Shown: positions 7,169 to 16,184, numbered from the stretch's first letter. The stretch is DNA of 64,000 bases from Kiritimatiellia bacterium (GCA_017403825.1 JAFRDO010000091.1:47497-111496), one strand, 5' to 3'. A program made the numbers and translations. Notes: generated by a model from the letters alone, not told the origin.

Positions 7169-8758
7169 ATGCAGATGAAAAAGATCATAATTGAGATTGT
7201 CTCGGTCTTCGCTATGTGCGTGTCCGCCTTTGCGCTGCCTGCCTCATTGCCTGCAAAGGCGGTGATCAAGGGCGAAAAGAAAGTTGCGGCCAAGCTCGGG
7301 CTGCGAATCGCTGGCGAAGGGGCGGTCCGCGGGGGCGCAAAGCTCGCCGCCGTAACGGCCGAACACGAGGCCGCAAAACGGACGGCGGGGGGCGTTGCCG
7401 AGGGTATGGTCAAGCATGTCACTGCCAAGCAGTTGCTGGCGGCTGGCGGCGGCACGGCTATGGTTGTCGCGGCGCATGAGTGTTCTGACGGAGTGCAGCA
7501 GATGGGTGAAGGAGTGAGGGAAGCTGTCAAGGCCAATCCGAAACTTGCCGGAGAAATTGCGGAGACCGTGACCGCTCCGATCAAATGTATTGTGGGGATA
7601 GCAATCGTCGGCATGACGGCCTTTCTTGTCTGGTTCGCCTGGCCGTGGGTTTCGCTCGTCAGGAACTGGAGCAAGCTTGTCTCCGCCAGGCGTGCGGCTG
7701 CGATACGAAGCGTCGCTCCCGTCGCTGGCGGCGCGGCAGAAGTCATCGACGTGGAGCTGTCGTCTCCTTCCGCTGCACATTCTGGGTTCACCCGCGTGGA
7801 GTTGATCATCGTGATTGCCGGATTCCTGCTTTTGTCGATTATTGGCGTGTGGCGAATTGTCAAGTCGGGAATCTCGGATGGCGACACGTCTTCGGTTGGG
7901 CATGACGCTGCCGCCCGTCAGGAGGCGCAGATTGCGAAGCGCGCCAAGAAGGTCGCACAGTTGCAAGCGGACTATGTCACTGCTCTTGACCGGCATTACG
8001 CAACGTTCTTGTCCGATGTCGAGTCTGAGGCGTCTTTGAGATTTGGCGATGTGCGCAACGGCATTCCGCGCGTGGTGAAGAAGTTCGGTGTCTTCTCTCG
8101 CTGCAAGGACCTGCTTGTGACTCTCGTTAAGGACAAGATGGACAATGGCAATCGGACGGAGAGGAGCATCAAGCGCGATCTTGAGGCTGATTTCTACAGG
8201 GGGCTGTACGAAGCACGTGACAAGGTCAATGCACATCTTGTGACGTTTCTTAAAAACTCCGAAACTGAGAGGAAGACATTCAAGCACGAGCTTGAAGTCG
8301 AGCTTGATTCGATTGAGCTGCCAGGCGACGAAGCGTTCAAAGGTCTGCTTACAGATGGCGGCGAGCGCATAGAGAAATGTAAGCGCAATCTTCTCGAAGG
8401 TCAGATTGTCGCGGCCATAAGCGCCGTCGTTGAGGCCACATGCATTCGATTCACGGTCTCGACCGTCGGGAAGATTCTTGGCAAGGCGGCCGCCCGCATG
8501 GCGGGTTCAGCGGCTGTCGGCACTGGCGCAGCCTTGGCAGATGGTCCGCTTCCAATCGGGGATATTTTTGGCGGCATATTGGTGCTGGGATCGACTTGCA
8601 TAACCGTGTGCGATGTCAGGCAGGCTACAAAAGTGCTCCCGGGGAAACTGGACAAGGCGCTGCGCGCAGTGACGGACGATTGCGAAGCAAAGACCATCAT
8701 GGAATTCAAGAATGCTGGTGATGATATATATAAGGCATACCGAAATGTTCATAACTGA
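7169..8758 (+). CDS. Membrane and coiled-coil protein with an internal prepilin-like segment
   Basis: This 529-residue protein is unrecognised as a whole. It starts with a plausible signal peptide (KKIIIEIVSVFAMCVSAFA), followed by an Ala/Lys-rich region and a membrane segment near residues 138-165. Residues 206-227 read GFTRVELIIVIAGFLLLSII, a textbook type IV prepilin cleavage and N-helix motif (Gly206/Phe207, Glu211 at +5), yet in the middle of the chain. Residues about 245-400 are charged and probably coiled coil, and 410-495 are again hydrophobic and Gly/Ala-rich. It follows the glycine-zipper gene by 15 bases and has an AAGGAAA ribosome site, so the two are probably co-expressed. Confidence 0.6.
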   Translation: MQMKKIIIEIVSVFAMCVSAFALPASLPAKAVIKGEKKVAAKLGLRIAGEGAVRGGAKLAAVTAEHEAAKRTAGGVAEGMVKHVTAKQLLAAGGGTAMVVAAHECSDGVQQMGEGVREAVKANPKLAGEIAETVTAPIKCIVGIAIVGMTAFLVWFAWPWVSLVRNWSKLVSARRAAAIRSVAPVAGGAAEVIDVELSSPSAAHSGFTRVELIIVIAGFLLLSIIGVWRIVKSGISDGDTSSVGHDAAARQEAQIAKRAKKVAQLQADYVTALDRHYATFLSDVESEASLRFGDVRNGIPRVVKKFGVFSRCKDLLVTLVKDKMDNGNRTERSIKRDLEADFYRGLYEARDKVNAHLVTFLKNSETERKTFKHELEVELDSIELPGDEAFKGLLTDGGERIEKCKRNLLEGQIVAAISAVVEATCIRFTVSTVGKILGKAAARMAGSAAVGTGAALADGPLPIGDIFGGILVLGSTCITVCDVRQATKVLPGKLDKALRAVTDDCEAKTIMEFKNAGDDIYKAYRNVHN

Positions 8759-8816
8759 ATGATGGACGTCACGATCAGCAAAACAGTGGCGGAAACAATA
8801 ACAAGGAGGAGACAAA

Positions 8817-9527
8817 ATGGGTGAGATAAGAATACCCGGAGCGACGCTGGAGTACGAAGTTGAAACTGGCAGAAACGAGGTGAACGAAGCAATGCCGTAT
8901 GTTGCGGTTGTGGGGGCGGAAGATGTGCAGGGGTATGTTGAGATACCTTCCGAAATAGAGGGGCTCCCAGTCAAGCGCATAGGCGGCCTGGCGTTTGGTG
9001 CTAGTTGTGGCGAATTGACAGGCGTGACCATACCGGACAGTGTGGCTTGGATTTCTGAGTCTGCATTTGCATACAGCACTATGTTGACATGCGTTAAGAT
9101 CCCGTCAAGCGTAAGGGGCATTGGCGAATGCGCATTTGCTGGCTGCGAAGGACTGAGGTGGGTGGACATGCCTGAAGGAGTTATGTGGGTTGGCTTTTCC
9201 GCTTTCACCATGTGCTATGGCTTGGTACGAGTGACGATGCCCTCGACGTTAGAGAGTATTCCAAGAAATGCATTCTCGTCTTGCCTTAGCCTGTCACATG
9301 TAAAGATTTCTCACGGCATTAAGAACATCGAGGAGTGTGCGTTTGATGACTGTATACAACTTGAAAGCATAACAATACCCGATAGTGTGACGAGCATAGG
9401 GAGGTGCGCGTTTGTCGGCTGTCGTAACCTTGCGAACGTGTCTCTGCCTAGGCGTCTGGAAAATGAGCCGATAGAATCGGCATTCTTGTCTTGCCCAAGA
9501 GATCTGAAGATCTTATATCGAGATTGA
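8817..9527 (+). CDS. BspA-type leucine-rich repeat protein (LRR_5)
   Basis: The 236-residue protein consists almost wholly of about 23-residue repeats of the BspA/LRR_5 type, such as LTGVTIPDSVAWISESAFAY and LESITIPDSVTSIGRCAFVG. No signal peptide or membrane anchor is visible, which is unusual for a family often displayed on the cell surface or secreted; a cytoplasmic role or export by another route is possible. A strong ribosome site (AAGGAGG) precedes the ATG at 8817. It is the last gene of the series pointing away from the RtcR-like activator. Repeat proteins like this normally mediate protein-protein contacts; the partner here is unknown. Confidence 0.85.
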   Translation: MGEIRIPGATLEYEVETGRNEVNEAMPYVAVVGAEDVQGYVEIPSEIEGLPVKRIGGLAFGASCGELTGVTIPDSVAWISESAFAYSTMLTCVKIPSSVRGIGECAFAGCEGLRWVDMPEGVMWVGFSAFTMCYGLVRVTMPSTLESIPRNAFSSCLSLSHVKISHGIKNIEECAFDDCIQLESITIPDSVTSIGRCAFVGCRNLANVSLPRRLENEPIESAFLSCPRDLKILYRD

Positions 9528-9676
9528 TTGAAGGCGCATGGCAGGGAGTGCAGTGTCAGATTCGATGGAAATGTGTCGTATCTTCATGCAAGATTCTGTA
9601 TCGAAAGACGAGTAAGCAAAGACGGCGAGCGTAGATGCAAATCGCAGTTGCCAAATAAAAGAAAGGAGATTAAAAC

Positions 9677-12370
9677 ATGTCGATTGGGATGAAGAAACTT
9701 CAAACGGTAGGCGACGAGGCGTTCGGGTTCAAGGTGCGCCAGATACGTGAGCTGCAGGATGTTCCGGGGCGCATGTGGCGCATGGAGTTCGTCAAGAATG
9801 GAGCGGACCTCGTGTGGATCGAGACCGAGGACAGGAACAAGACCTTCGCTATCACGTTCAGGACGCAGCCGGAGGACGACACCGGCGTCGCCCACATCAT
9901 GGAGCACTCGGTTCTCTGTGGCTCTGAGAAGTTCCCGATAAAGGATCCGTTCAACGAGTTGCACAAGAGTTCGCTCGCGACACACCTCAATGCCTACACT
10001 GGGGCTGCCTGCACCTACTATCCCGCGGCATCGTGCAACGCCCAAGACCTACTCAATCTTGCCGAGGTGTATCTTGACGCCGTGTTCGCGCCGCTGGCGG
10101 TGAAGAACGACTGGGCGATGCCGCAGGAGCGCAACATCGTGTTCAACGAGATGAAAGGGGCGATGTCGTCGCCGAGCGAACATGCATGGCACGAAATGGC
10201 GAAATTGCTTTTCCCGTCCAACGTTTATGGGCGTAACTCCGGCGGAGACCCCGCCGTCATCCCGACGCTAACGGCAGAGAAGTACCGGGAATTCTATGAT
10301 CGCTTCTACCATCCGTCTAACGCACTTGTCTTCCTCTACGGCAAGATTGATCTCGCACCGATGCTGAAACTCGTCGAATCCTACCTCGGACGCTATCCGC
10401 GTCGGGCGATTCCGCCGCATATGCCTTTCCAGCCGCCCGTCGTTGCCGAGAAGACCATAGAGTACTCATGCGATGTCGCCGTCAACCGTACGCGCCTGTG
10501 CGAAGGCTGGGCGTTCGGCACGTGGCGTGACTACGAGAAAGTGGCAGCGATGAATATCGTTTGCAGTATCCTTGCCGACTTTAACCATGCGCCGCTTACC
10601 AAGGCGCTGCTTGACGCCGGCGTCTGTGACGAATTCTACATGATGTGCAACTGCAGATATCAGAACCAAATTACGGCAACGTTCGTTAACGTTCACGACG
10701 GGACGATCGACGAAGCGCGGCGGATCTTCCGCGAAACACTTGGGCGCCTTGTGCGTGAGGGGTTTGATCGCGAAAGGATTGCGGCGAGAATCGACAAGCT
10801 CGAGTTCCTGCTGCGCGAGCGCGATACAAGCCAGGTCGGGATGTTCTTGTTCGACTGGCTGCGAGCCTACTGGTGTCATGGCGGCGATCTAACTGAGCTA
10901 GTCGAGTACCTGGCGCGCATAGAGTCACTGCGGCGGTTAAATGGGACGGGCTACTACGAGCGGCTGGCCGCAGAGATAATACTGGAGAATTCACACCACG
11001 CGACGCTTGTCATGAAGCCGACGACGGCACCTAGGGCCGAGCTTCCGTCGCCGCCCGAGCCTCCCGCCAAGGCTCCTGAGGACAATCCGGCCGATCTGGC
11101 TAAGATTCCGCGGCTGCGCCTCGCTGACATCCCGGAGAAAGACGACAACACGAAGTGGACGGTTGATGAGGTCGATGGCGTCGAGGTGGTGCATTCGCAT
11201 GTTGCGGCGAACGGAATCACTTATGTGCATCTGGCTTTTTCGGTCGGAGACCTAGAAGACGAGGAGAAGATGGATCTTCCTCTGCTCGCGGATGCACTTG
11301 GACTTGTCGCAACCTCCGTACACGACGCCAACGGCATTCGTCACGAATTGGACTCGCGCCTTGGAGGTTTTGGCGCAGGCGTTCATGCGCATGAAAAAGA
11401 TACATGCCTTACGGTGTCGCTGTCGGTTCTTATGTCGCGTTCGGCGGATGCGCTTAGGCTGGTTAGGGAAGTGCTGACGGGGAGCGACTTCTCGGCGGAG
11501 CATGACATTGCAGATTTTAGCAGGCAGTCGGCTATTGGTTTTGAGGACGAGTTGCATTCCGGCGGGGAGGCAATCGCGGGGGTGTACGCCTCTCGCGGGC
11601 ACTCGGCGGAGGCTCGCGACGCCGTCTTGATTGGAGGACTTCCCCAATACTGGCGACGCAAGGGTGCGGCTCATGTTGATCTTGCCGCGCTGGCTTCAAA
11701 GGTGTTCGTTCGCAGTCGGCTCACTGCATCGGTGGCAAACTCCCCTGGCGCCGACTTTGCCCGCGAACTCGTTTCCATCTTTCCCGCAGGCACTCCGAAA
11801 GGAGCGCGGAGGCTCGCAGCGTCCGTCGCAGGCACGGACTTGTCATGCGCAGTCCCGACCAAGGCTCAGGGTGCGGCAACGGCGATGTGCACTCATCTCC
11901 CTGACGGCGTGCCCTACAGTGGAGCGTTTGCGGTGGCATGCGACATGTTTTCACGTGATTTCCTCTGGAACGAAATCAGGGTGAAAGGCGGTGCTTATCA
12001 TGTGTCGGTGAATCTGTCGAGGGATGGCAAAATAAAGTTTATGTCATGGAACGATCCACGCCCTGCGGACACCTTTGCCGTATACGCAAGGTGCGGCGAG
12101 GCGTTGCGCGAGTTCGTGAAGTCCGGGCGCTCGTTCGAAAGCTATCAGGTCTCGCGAATCGGTTCTGAATTGAACCTGTCGGTGAGCGTCGAAGCGGCGC
12201 TGCCGCTTGTGAAGCATCTAGAAGGCTATACCGATGCTGACGAACGACAGGCGCGAAGCGAGGTACTGCACATGACCGCCGACGACTTGCTGAGGTTCGC
12301 GGATTTCGTGGGGAGGGGCCCTGACGACACTTCATTTTTCGCAGAGATTTGGCCGTTTTTGCGGAATTAG
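9677..12370 (+). CDS. M16C-family zinc metalloprotease (PreP-like)
   Basis: This 897-residue insulinase-superfamily protease is close to the usual length of presequence-protease-like enzymes (about 970). The inverted zinc motif HIMEH lies at residues 73-77 (His73, Glu76, His77), with the third ligand in NEMKG (Glu158). The family folds as two halves forming a chamber that degrades peptides; this N-terminal half is catalytic and the C-terminal half is divergent, as expected. The start at 9677 follows AAAGGAGA. There is no signal peptide, so the enzyme is probably cytoplasmic, breaking down oligopeptides. Its last 50 bases overlap one copy of a dispersed repeat, so the C-terminus may have been trimmed or extended by that repeat. 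Confidence 0.93.
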   Translation: MSIGMKKLQTVGDEAFGFKVRQIRELQDVPGRMWRMEFVKNGADLVWIETEDRNKTFAITFRTQPEDDTGVAHIMEHSVLCGSEKFPIKDPFNELHKSSLATHLNAYTGAACTYYPAASCNAQDLLNLAEVYLDAVFAPLAVKNDWAMPQERNIVFNEMKGAMSSPSEHAWHEMAKLLFPSNVYGRNSGGDPAVIPTLTAEKYREFYDRFYHPSNALVFLYGKIDLAPMLKLVESYLGRYPRRAIPPHMPFQPPVVAEKTIEYSCDVAVNRTRLCEGWAFGTWRDYEKVAAMNIVCSILADFNHAPLTKALLDAGVCDEFYMMCNCRYQNQITATFVNVHDGTIDEARRIFRETLGRLVREGFDRERIAARIDKLEFLLRERDTSQVGMFLFDWLRAYWCHGGDLTELVEYLARIESLRRLNGTGYYERLAAEIILENSHHATLVMKPTTAPRAELPSPPEPPAKAPEDNPADLAKIPRLRLADIPEKDDNTKWTVDEVDGVEVVHSHVAANGITYVHLAFSVGDLEDEEKMDLPLLADALGLVATSVHDANGIRHELDSRLGGFGAGVHAHEKDTCLTVSLSVLMSRSADALRLVREVLTGSDFSAEHDIADFSRQSAIGFEDELHSGGEAIAGVYASRGHSAEARDAVLIGGLPQYWRRKGAAHVDLAALASKVFVRSRLTASVANSPGADFARELVSIFPAGTPKGARRLAASVAGTDLSCAVPTKAQGAATAMCTHLPDGVPYSGAFAVACDMFSRDFLWNEIRVKGGAYHVSVNLSRDGKIKFMSWNDPRPADTFAVYARCGEALREFVKSGRSFESYQVSRIGSELNLSVSVEAALPLVKHLEGYTDADERQARSEVLHMTADDLLRFADFVGRGPDDTSFFAEIWPFLRN

Positions 12371-12508
12371 CGTCTTGAACGACATTTGGCCGGTGCAGAT
12401 ATGGCTAAGTCCCCGCAATACGGGAAATACAAAACGCAATAGCGGCGGGCATTTGATACAGCGCGTGGTGAAGGCCATTTCCTCGACTTGCTCTGGGGCG
12501 GATTCCCC
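12320..12508 (-). repeat. Dispersed repeat copy, overlapping the protease 3' end
   Basis: Read on the minus strand, this stretch has module A (AGTCGAGGAAATGGCCTTCA followed by a CGCTATTGCGTTTTGTATTT block) and module B (CGGCCAAATCTCTGCG then AAAATGAAGTG). The same two modules recur at 14655-14803. A unique insert of about 50 bases separates them here. Apart from this repeat, 12371-12698 contains no gene that I can support. Confidence 0.7.
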
Positions 12509-12698
12509 GGCGCCGATGCACCGAGCACCGGAACTGATAAGACGGTATATTTGAGTGAGTAAGGTGAATATCGGTCCATGCCACAAAGACGTATGGCGGA
12601 GAATTGTAATCCAAATCGAGATTGACAGCATGGCCGAGGATTTGATATCATTTACTCGTTCGTAGGTAAAATATGAAAATATACCGACGATTAAGGAA

Positions 12699-13241
12699 AT
12701 GCTGCTTGCCTATAAAGATTGTATTGCAAAGTACGGATCGCTTTATCAGATCAACAAGGCGATTCGCGACGGTCGTTTACATAAAATCGAGCCTCGGGTT
12801 TATTCTGACACGAAAGAAGAAAACGAACTCGAGATCGTGCAGTGGAAACATCCCAATGCCGTTATGACGCTTGACAGCGCCTATTTCTACTACGGACTGA
12901 CCGACGTAATTCCAACGGAATACCATATGGCCACATCGTTTCGCGCACGGCGGATCGCCGACCCGCTCGTGCGGCAGTATTATATGCCCGAAGGGACTTT
13001 TGCAATAGGTAAGACCAATACGCAATACTGCGGTGACGATGTCAGGATCTACGATCTTGAGCGCTTGCTGATAGAAACGGCCCGTATGAAAAGCAAGTTG
13101 CCGTATGACTTGTACAAAGAAGTTATAACATCGTTCCGCAACAGGATAGACGAAATCTTACCTGCCAAGATACAGCTTTATCTGCGCTCTTTTCCAAAGC
13201 GCGAGGCAATAGAGAACATAATAGGAGAAGAGGTGTTCTGA
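12699..13241 (+). CDS. AbiEi-like antitoxin / winged-helix regulator
   Basis: The 180-residue protein resembles AbiEi-family antitoxin-domain proteins. An N-terminal winged helix (residues 1-40, ending in INKAIRDGRLHKIEPRVYSD) is followed by the region that senses or neutralises the toxin. ATG 12699 is the only ATG in the open frame, which a TAG at 12663 closes upstream; the ribosome site is poor (AAGGAA touching the ATG). It overlaps the following truncated AbiEii-type gene by one base, the usual antitoxin-toxin order. Antitoxins of this family bind the promoter and repress the operon. With the toxin broken, it may persist as a stand-alone regulator. Confidence 0.65.
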   Translation: MLLAYKDCIAKYGSLYQINKAIRDGRLHKIEPRVYSDTKEENELEIVQWKHPNAVMTLDSAYFYYGLTDVIPTEYHMATSFRARRIADPLVRQYYMPEGTFAIGKTNTQYCGDDVRIYDLERLLIETARMKSKLPYDLYKEVITSFRNRIDEILPAKIQLYLRSFPKREAIENIIGEEVF

Positions 13242-13501
13242 TGGGACGCAAACCATTTGCCGAACAATTGGCAGAACTGAGGGCTGCTGGGTATCGTCTG
13301 CCGGATGCGCAGGCGAAAGTAGCGCATGATGCGGTTCTCTATGCGATGTACAAGTGTGGGTTCAAGAAGAATGGGACCATCAAGGGTAGAGCTGTGATTC
13401 CCGCATGCGGAAGATGCGCCAGCTGCACGGCTTACGAAATTCTTCGTTATGTAAATATTCGTAAGTTCACGCTTGATTGTTCGTATCGTAAAATGGTATA
13501 A
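13241..13501 (+). pseudogene. Truncated AbiEii-type nucleotidyltransferase toxin
   Basis: The first 50 residues (RKPFAEQLAELRAAGYRLPD, then KVAHDAVLYAMYKCGFKKNG and TIKG) look like the N-terminus of an AbiEii/AbiGii-family nucleotidyltransferase toxin. Full-length members usually have 200-300 residues. Homology breaks off after about TIKGRAVIP, and the remaining 35 residues have no toxin-like sequence; the GxS and DxD catalytic motifs are absent. The break falls just before an AT-rich segment that carries the promoter of the next ATPase gene, so an insertion or deletion there probably removed the rest. I read it as an inactivated toxin remnant still attached to an intact antitoxin gene. Confidence 0.6.
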
Positions 13502-13502
13502 T
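13473..13502 (+). promoter_or_regulatory. Promoter with extended -10, leaderless start
   Basis: TTGATT (13473-13478), an 18-base spacer and TGGTATAAT (-10 hexamer 13497-13502) lie only 7 bases before ATG 13510, so transcription should begin at or next to the start codon. Confidence 0.75.
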
Positions 13503-13509
13503 GCCGGAC

Positions 13510-14637
13510 ATGGGAAATCCATTCAACTACCTTCAGTTCGCCACAGGCGACCAGTTCTACGACAGACGGGAGATTCGCAAGGACCTCCGTTCGCGTTTCC
13601 TGAGCGGACAGTCGAACGTCGTCCTGTACGGGCCTCGCCGCTATGGAAAGAGTTCGCTTGTCGCCGAGCTTGTCCGCGACCTTGAAAAAGCCGGAATCCC
13701 GTGCGTGACGCTTGACGTCGTCAAGGTGCCGTCAATAGACATGTTCGTCTCCACTTATGCGACAAAGGTGTATCGACGGCTCGCCCCTGTCAAGTTTGAA
13801 TTCAAAAAGCTGGGAACTTTCCTCAAAAGCCTCAGACCAAAGATGACTTTGGACCAAACGGGCGCGGCAGGGCTTTCCTTCGAGCCGTCGGACGTGCCGA
13901 TCGGCCCCGAGGCGCTGACCGAAGTGCTGGATCTCCCGCAGAAACTGCTTGCCGGAAAAGGCAGGGCCGTCATCGTGTTCGATGAATTTCAGGAGGTGAA
14001 GGATCTTTTGCCAAACGACGGCTTCGAGCGAATCATGCGGTCAGCAATTCAGTCGCATCGAAACGTCTCGTATATCTTTCTCGGCAGCCGCTATCACATT
14101 CTCAGACGCATGTTCACCGACCACAACCGGCCGTTCTACAAGTCCGCTGTTACGATTCTTCTCGACAAGCCCCCCGTGGAAGAGAGCATCCGCTTCGTGA
14201 TCGACCGTTTCTCGAGCGCGGGGAAATCAATTGCCCGTGAAGCTGCCGAACGCCTTGTCGCCAAGATTGAGAACATTCCCTACTTCATTCAGCAGCTCGG
14301 CTTCGAGACCTTCAGACTTGCCGACGACGCGCGCCGAAAGTCCGCTTTGCCGACTGACGTCGACTCTGCCTACGCAAACCTTTCCGGCTTCAACCGTGAC
14401 CAGTACGAACAGCTGCTGCTTACGCTGTCCGTTTCCCAGAAGAAGCTGCTTATCGCCCTTGCGCACGAACGAACCAACGAATTCAACGACGGCTATCGCA
14501 AACGGCATGCGCTTGGCGTCTCGTCCACAGTTAACTCCGCCAAGGCAAAACTGATGGAGGATGGGCTGATTGAGATTTCATGCGGACAGTACGTGGTCGC
14601 AGATCCGTTTTTCGCACAGTTTCTCCGCACGACATGA
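13510..14637 (+). CDS. P-loop ATPase of the archaeal-ATPase/STAND-like type
   Basis: This is a 375-residue ATPase. I take ATG 13510 rather than 13501 because the -10 hexamer ends at 13502. Walker A is GPRRYGKSS (41-49) and Walker B is VIVFDEFQEV. A GSRYHIL sensor-like segment follows, then a helical lid, and a C-terminal winged helix ends in VVADPFFAQFL. This is the architecture of the bacterial and archaeal ATP-binding proteins often carried by mobile or defence regions; their cellular role is mostly unknown. Unlike the three AAA_14 genes in this window, I see no PD-(D/E)XK nuclease tail. The mRNA is predicted to be leaderless. Confidence 0.85.
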   Translation: MGNPFNYLQFATGDQFYDRREIRKDLRSRFLSGQSNVVLYGPRRYGKSSLVAELVRDLEKAGIPCVTLDVVKVPSIDMFVSTYATKVYRRLAPVKFEFKKLGTFLKSLRPKMTLDQTGAAGLSFEPSDVPIGPEALTEVLDLPQKLLAGKGRAVIVFDEFQEVKDLLPNDGFERIMRSAIQSHRNVSYIFLGSRYHILRRMFTDHNRPFYKSAVTILLDKPPVEESIRFVIDRFSSAGKSIAREAAERLVAKIENIPYFIQQLGFETFRLADDARRKSALPTDVDSAYANLSGFNRDQYEQLLLTLSVSQKKLLIALAHERTNEFNDGYRKRHALGVSSTVNSAKAKLMEDGLIEISCGQYVVADPFFAQFLRTT

Positions 14638-14654
14638 GGACGTGCCTATGAACA

Positions 14655-14803
14655 CGACAGGATTTCGTGGGGAGGAACCCTGGCGGCACTTCATTTTTCG
14701 CAGAGATTTGGCCGTTTTGAAATACAAAACGCAATAGCGGCAGGCGTTCGATGCGGCGCGCGGTGAAGGCCACTTCCTCGACTTGCTCTGGGATGGTTTC
14801 CAC
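14655..14803 (-). repeat. Dispersed repeat copy (modules A and B contiguous)
   Basis: On the minus strand this is the most complete copy. It has GTCGAGGAAGTGGCCTTCAC, the CGCTATTGCGTTTTGTATTT block, CGGCCAAATCTCTGCG, and then CCAGGGTTCCTCCCCACGAA. The last part recurs in direct orientation near 27.6, 29.2 and 30.7 kb. It fills most of the gap between two ATPase genes. Confidence 0.75.
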
Positions 14804-14827
14804 GAAACTTCATGAGACCGCTGCATG

Positions 14828-16045
14828 TCATGTCAAGTTCGCGAACGGGACGGCGTACATGTGATTGCCGAAACTCAATACGTCGTTACCTGTGTAAAGG
14901 ACAATTCCAACGAATCGATCCATGCTGAACTTCGTGCGAAACCATTTAAGGTGTTTGAAATCTTCCTTTCCCACGGCAGAACCACATTTCACTTCTATCC
15001 CAGCACAGTGTCCATCATCGCGTTCAATAACAAAATCTATTTCGCGCTTGTCGCTGTCCCTGTAATGCGTTATGCTGCAGTCGCCTGAAATGTCCACCTG
15101 GGCGACTATCTCATGATACGCCCATGATTCTGCAAGCTTTCCGTTTATGTGTTCGTCGAAAAGCACTTTGTCTTCATCCCAACCCAGCATGCTTGACGCA
15201 AGCGAGATGTCCGTCGTGATGTATTTTGGCCTTTTGCCGATTTTGCCATAGTCGTTTTTCGACCATGCGGGAACCTTGTCAAAAAGGTAAAGCGCTGTCA
15301 ATGCGGCTATGTACGATTGCGATGTTTCCCGCGTGAGGCCTGTTTTGGCACCGAACTCTTCAATCGTAAAGAGCTGAGACGTGTGCGCTAGCAGCCAAAC
15401 CACTGCCGCCCTTAAGGAATCCAGCTTCCTAAGTTCTGTTACGTCGGTTATGTCCTTAGTCAGAATATCGTCGAGATAGTTGCGCACCCAGTCCTTCTTG
15501 TCTCTGCGGGAAAACTCCAACGGCTCTGGATACCCGCCCATGAACGCCGCGTGTATTAGCGATGGCTTGTCAAAGCCTTTTGAAGCGCTTCTGAAATCTT
15601 CATTGAACACTTGATCCAAGAAGTCGGGCGCAGAGCCGTTTAATTCGCCAAGCGTGAGCGTTCGCAGCCTGATTGTGCCGAATCGTCCGGCAAGAGAGTC
15701 TTTTACGGATTTGAGAAAACGAAGATTCGAACTGCCGGTAAGAAGATATTGACCTGATGAATTGTTATGGTCAACTTTGATTTTTATTGCATCAAGCAAT
15801 TCTGGCACTTTTTGTATCTCATCAATGATAAGAGTTTCGTTGTCCTTTCTGCGGACAAACAGTTCTGGATCTGACTTGGCCGCATTGACTTGCGATGATT
15901 CATCCAGCGAGCGACGCACTGCTGAATTTAAATTAATGGCTTCTGCAAGTGTGGTCTTTCCTGCTTGTCGAGCACCTGTAAGATGGATGCCGCGACGCAC
16001 ATCAAGACCATGTAATAGTTTTTTTTCTTGCCATCTTAATATCAT
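14828..16045 (-). CDS. AAA_14/DUF4143 ATPase with C-terminal PD-(D/E)XK-like domain
   Basis: This 405-residue protein has Walker A GARQAGKTT (24-32), Walker B TLIIDEIQ (Asp75-Glu76) and a TGSSNLRFL sensor segment. A winged-helix region follows (FTIEEFGAKTGLTRETSQSY). The C-terminal DUF4143 domain carries the nuclease-like EIDFVIE...GIEVKC pattern. The family is abundant in gut bacteria and archaea, and its function is not settled. The GGAGG ribosome site is well placed. The promoter (-35 TTGCGA, -10 TATAAT) lies at 16073-16102, and its -35 element sits inside the first unit of a 23-bp direct-repeat array, suggesting control by a repeat-binding protein, possibly the ATPase itself. Confidence 0.9.
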   Translation of the reverse strand: MILRWQEKKLLHGLDVRRGIHLTGARQAGKTTLAEAINLNSAVRRSLDESSQVNAAKSDPELFVRRKDNETLIIDEIQKVPELLDAIKIKVDHNNSSGQYLLTGSSNLRFLKSVKDSLAGRFGTIRLRTLTLGELNGSAPDFLDQVFNEDFRSASKGFDKPSLIHAAFMGGYPEPLEFSRRDKKDWVRNYLDDILTKDITDVTELRKLDSLRAAVVWLLAHTSQLFTIEEFGAKTGLTRETSQSYIAALTALYLFDKVPAWSKNDYGKIGKRPKYITTDISLASSMLGWDEDKVLFDEHINGKLAESWAYHEIVAQVDISGDCSITHYRDSDKREIDFVIERDDGHCAGIEVKCGSAVGKEDFKHLKWFRTKFSMDRFVGIVLYTGNDVLSFGNHMYAVPFANLT

Positions 16046-16072
16046 CTAAGTACCTCCATGTTTGCAGCCATT

Positions 16073-16102
16073 ATTATAACATAGTTTTGGAGGAAATCGC
16101 AA
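16073..16102 (-). promoter_or_regulatory. Promoter of the AAA_14 ATPase gene
   Basis: On the minus strand, TTGCGA (16097-16102), an 18-base spacer and TGTTATAAT (-10 hexamer 16073-16078) lie 27 bases upstream of the start codon. Confidence 0.7.
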
Positions 16103-16184
16103 GTAGGCATCAGAGAAAACCACAAGTAGACGCCAGAGGAAATCGAAAGTAGGCGTCAGGGGAAACCGAAAGTAGCAATTCTGG
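16093..16184. repeat. Four-unit 23-bp tandem repeat upstream of the AAA_14 gene
   Basis: Units begin at 16093, 16116, 16139 and 16162. Each contains AAGTAG at the same phase (16101, 16124, 16147, 16170), with the consensus half-unit GAAAYCGMAAGTAG. One or two weaker units may continue to about 16230. The -35 element of the ATPase promoter lies in the first unit. Confidence 0.85.

Noticed and set aside
16093..16184. Possible CRISPR array
   Set aside because: Units are contiguous 23-mers without spacers, and no cas genes are present; it is a tandem repeat.
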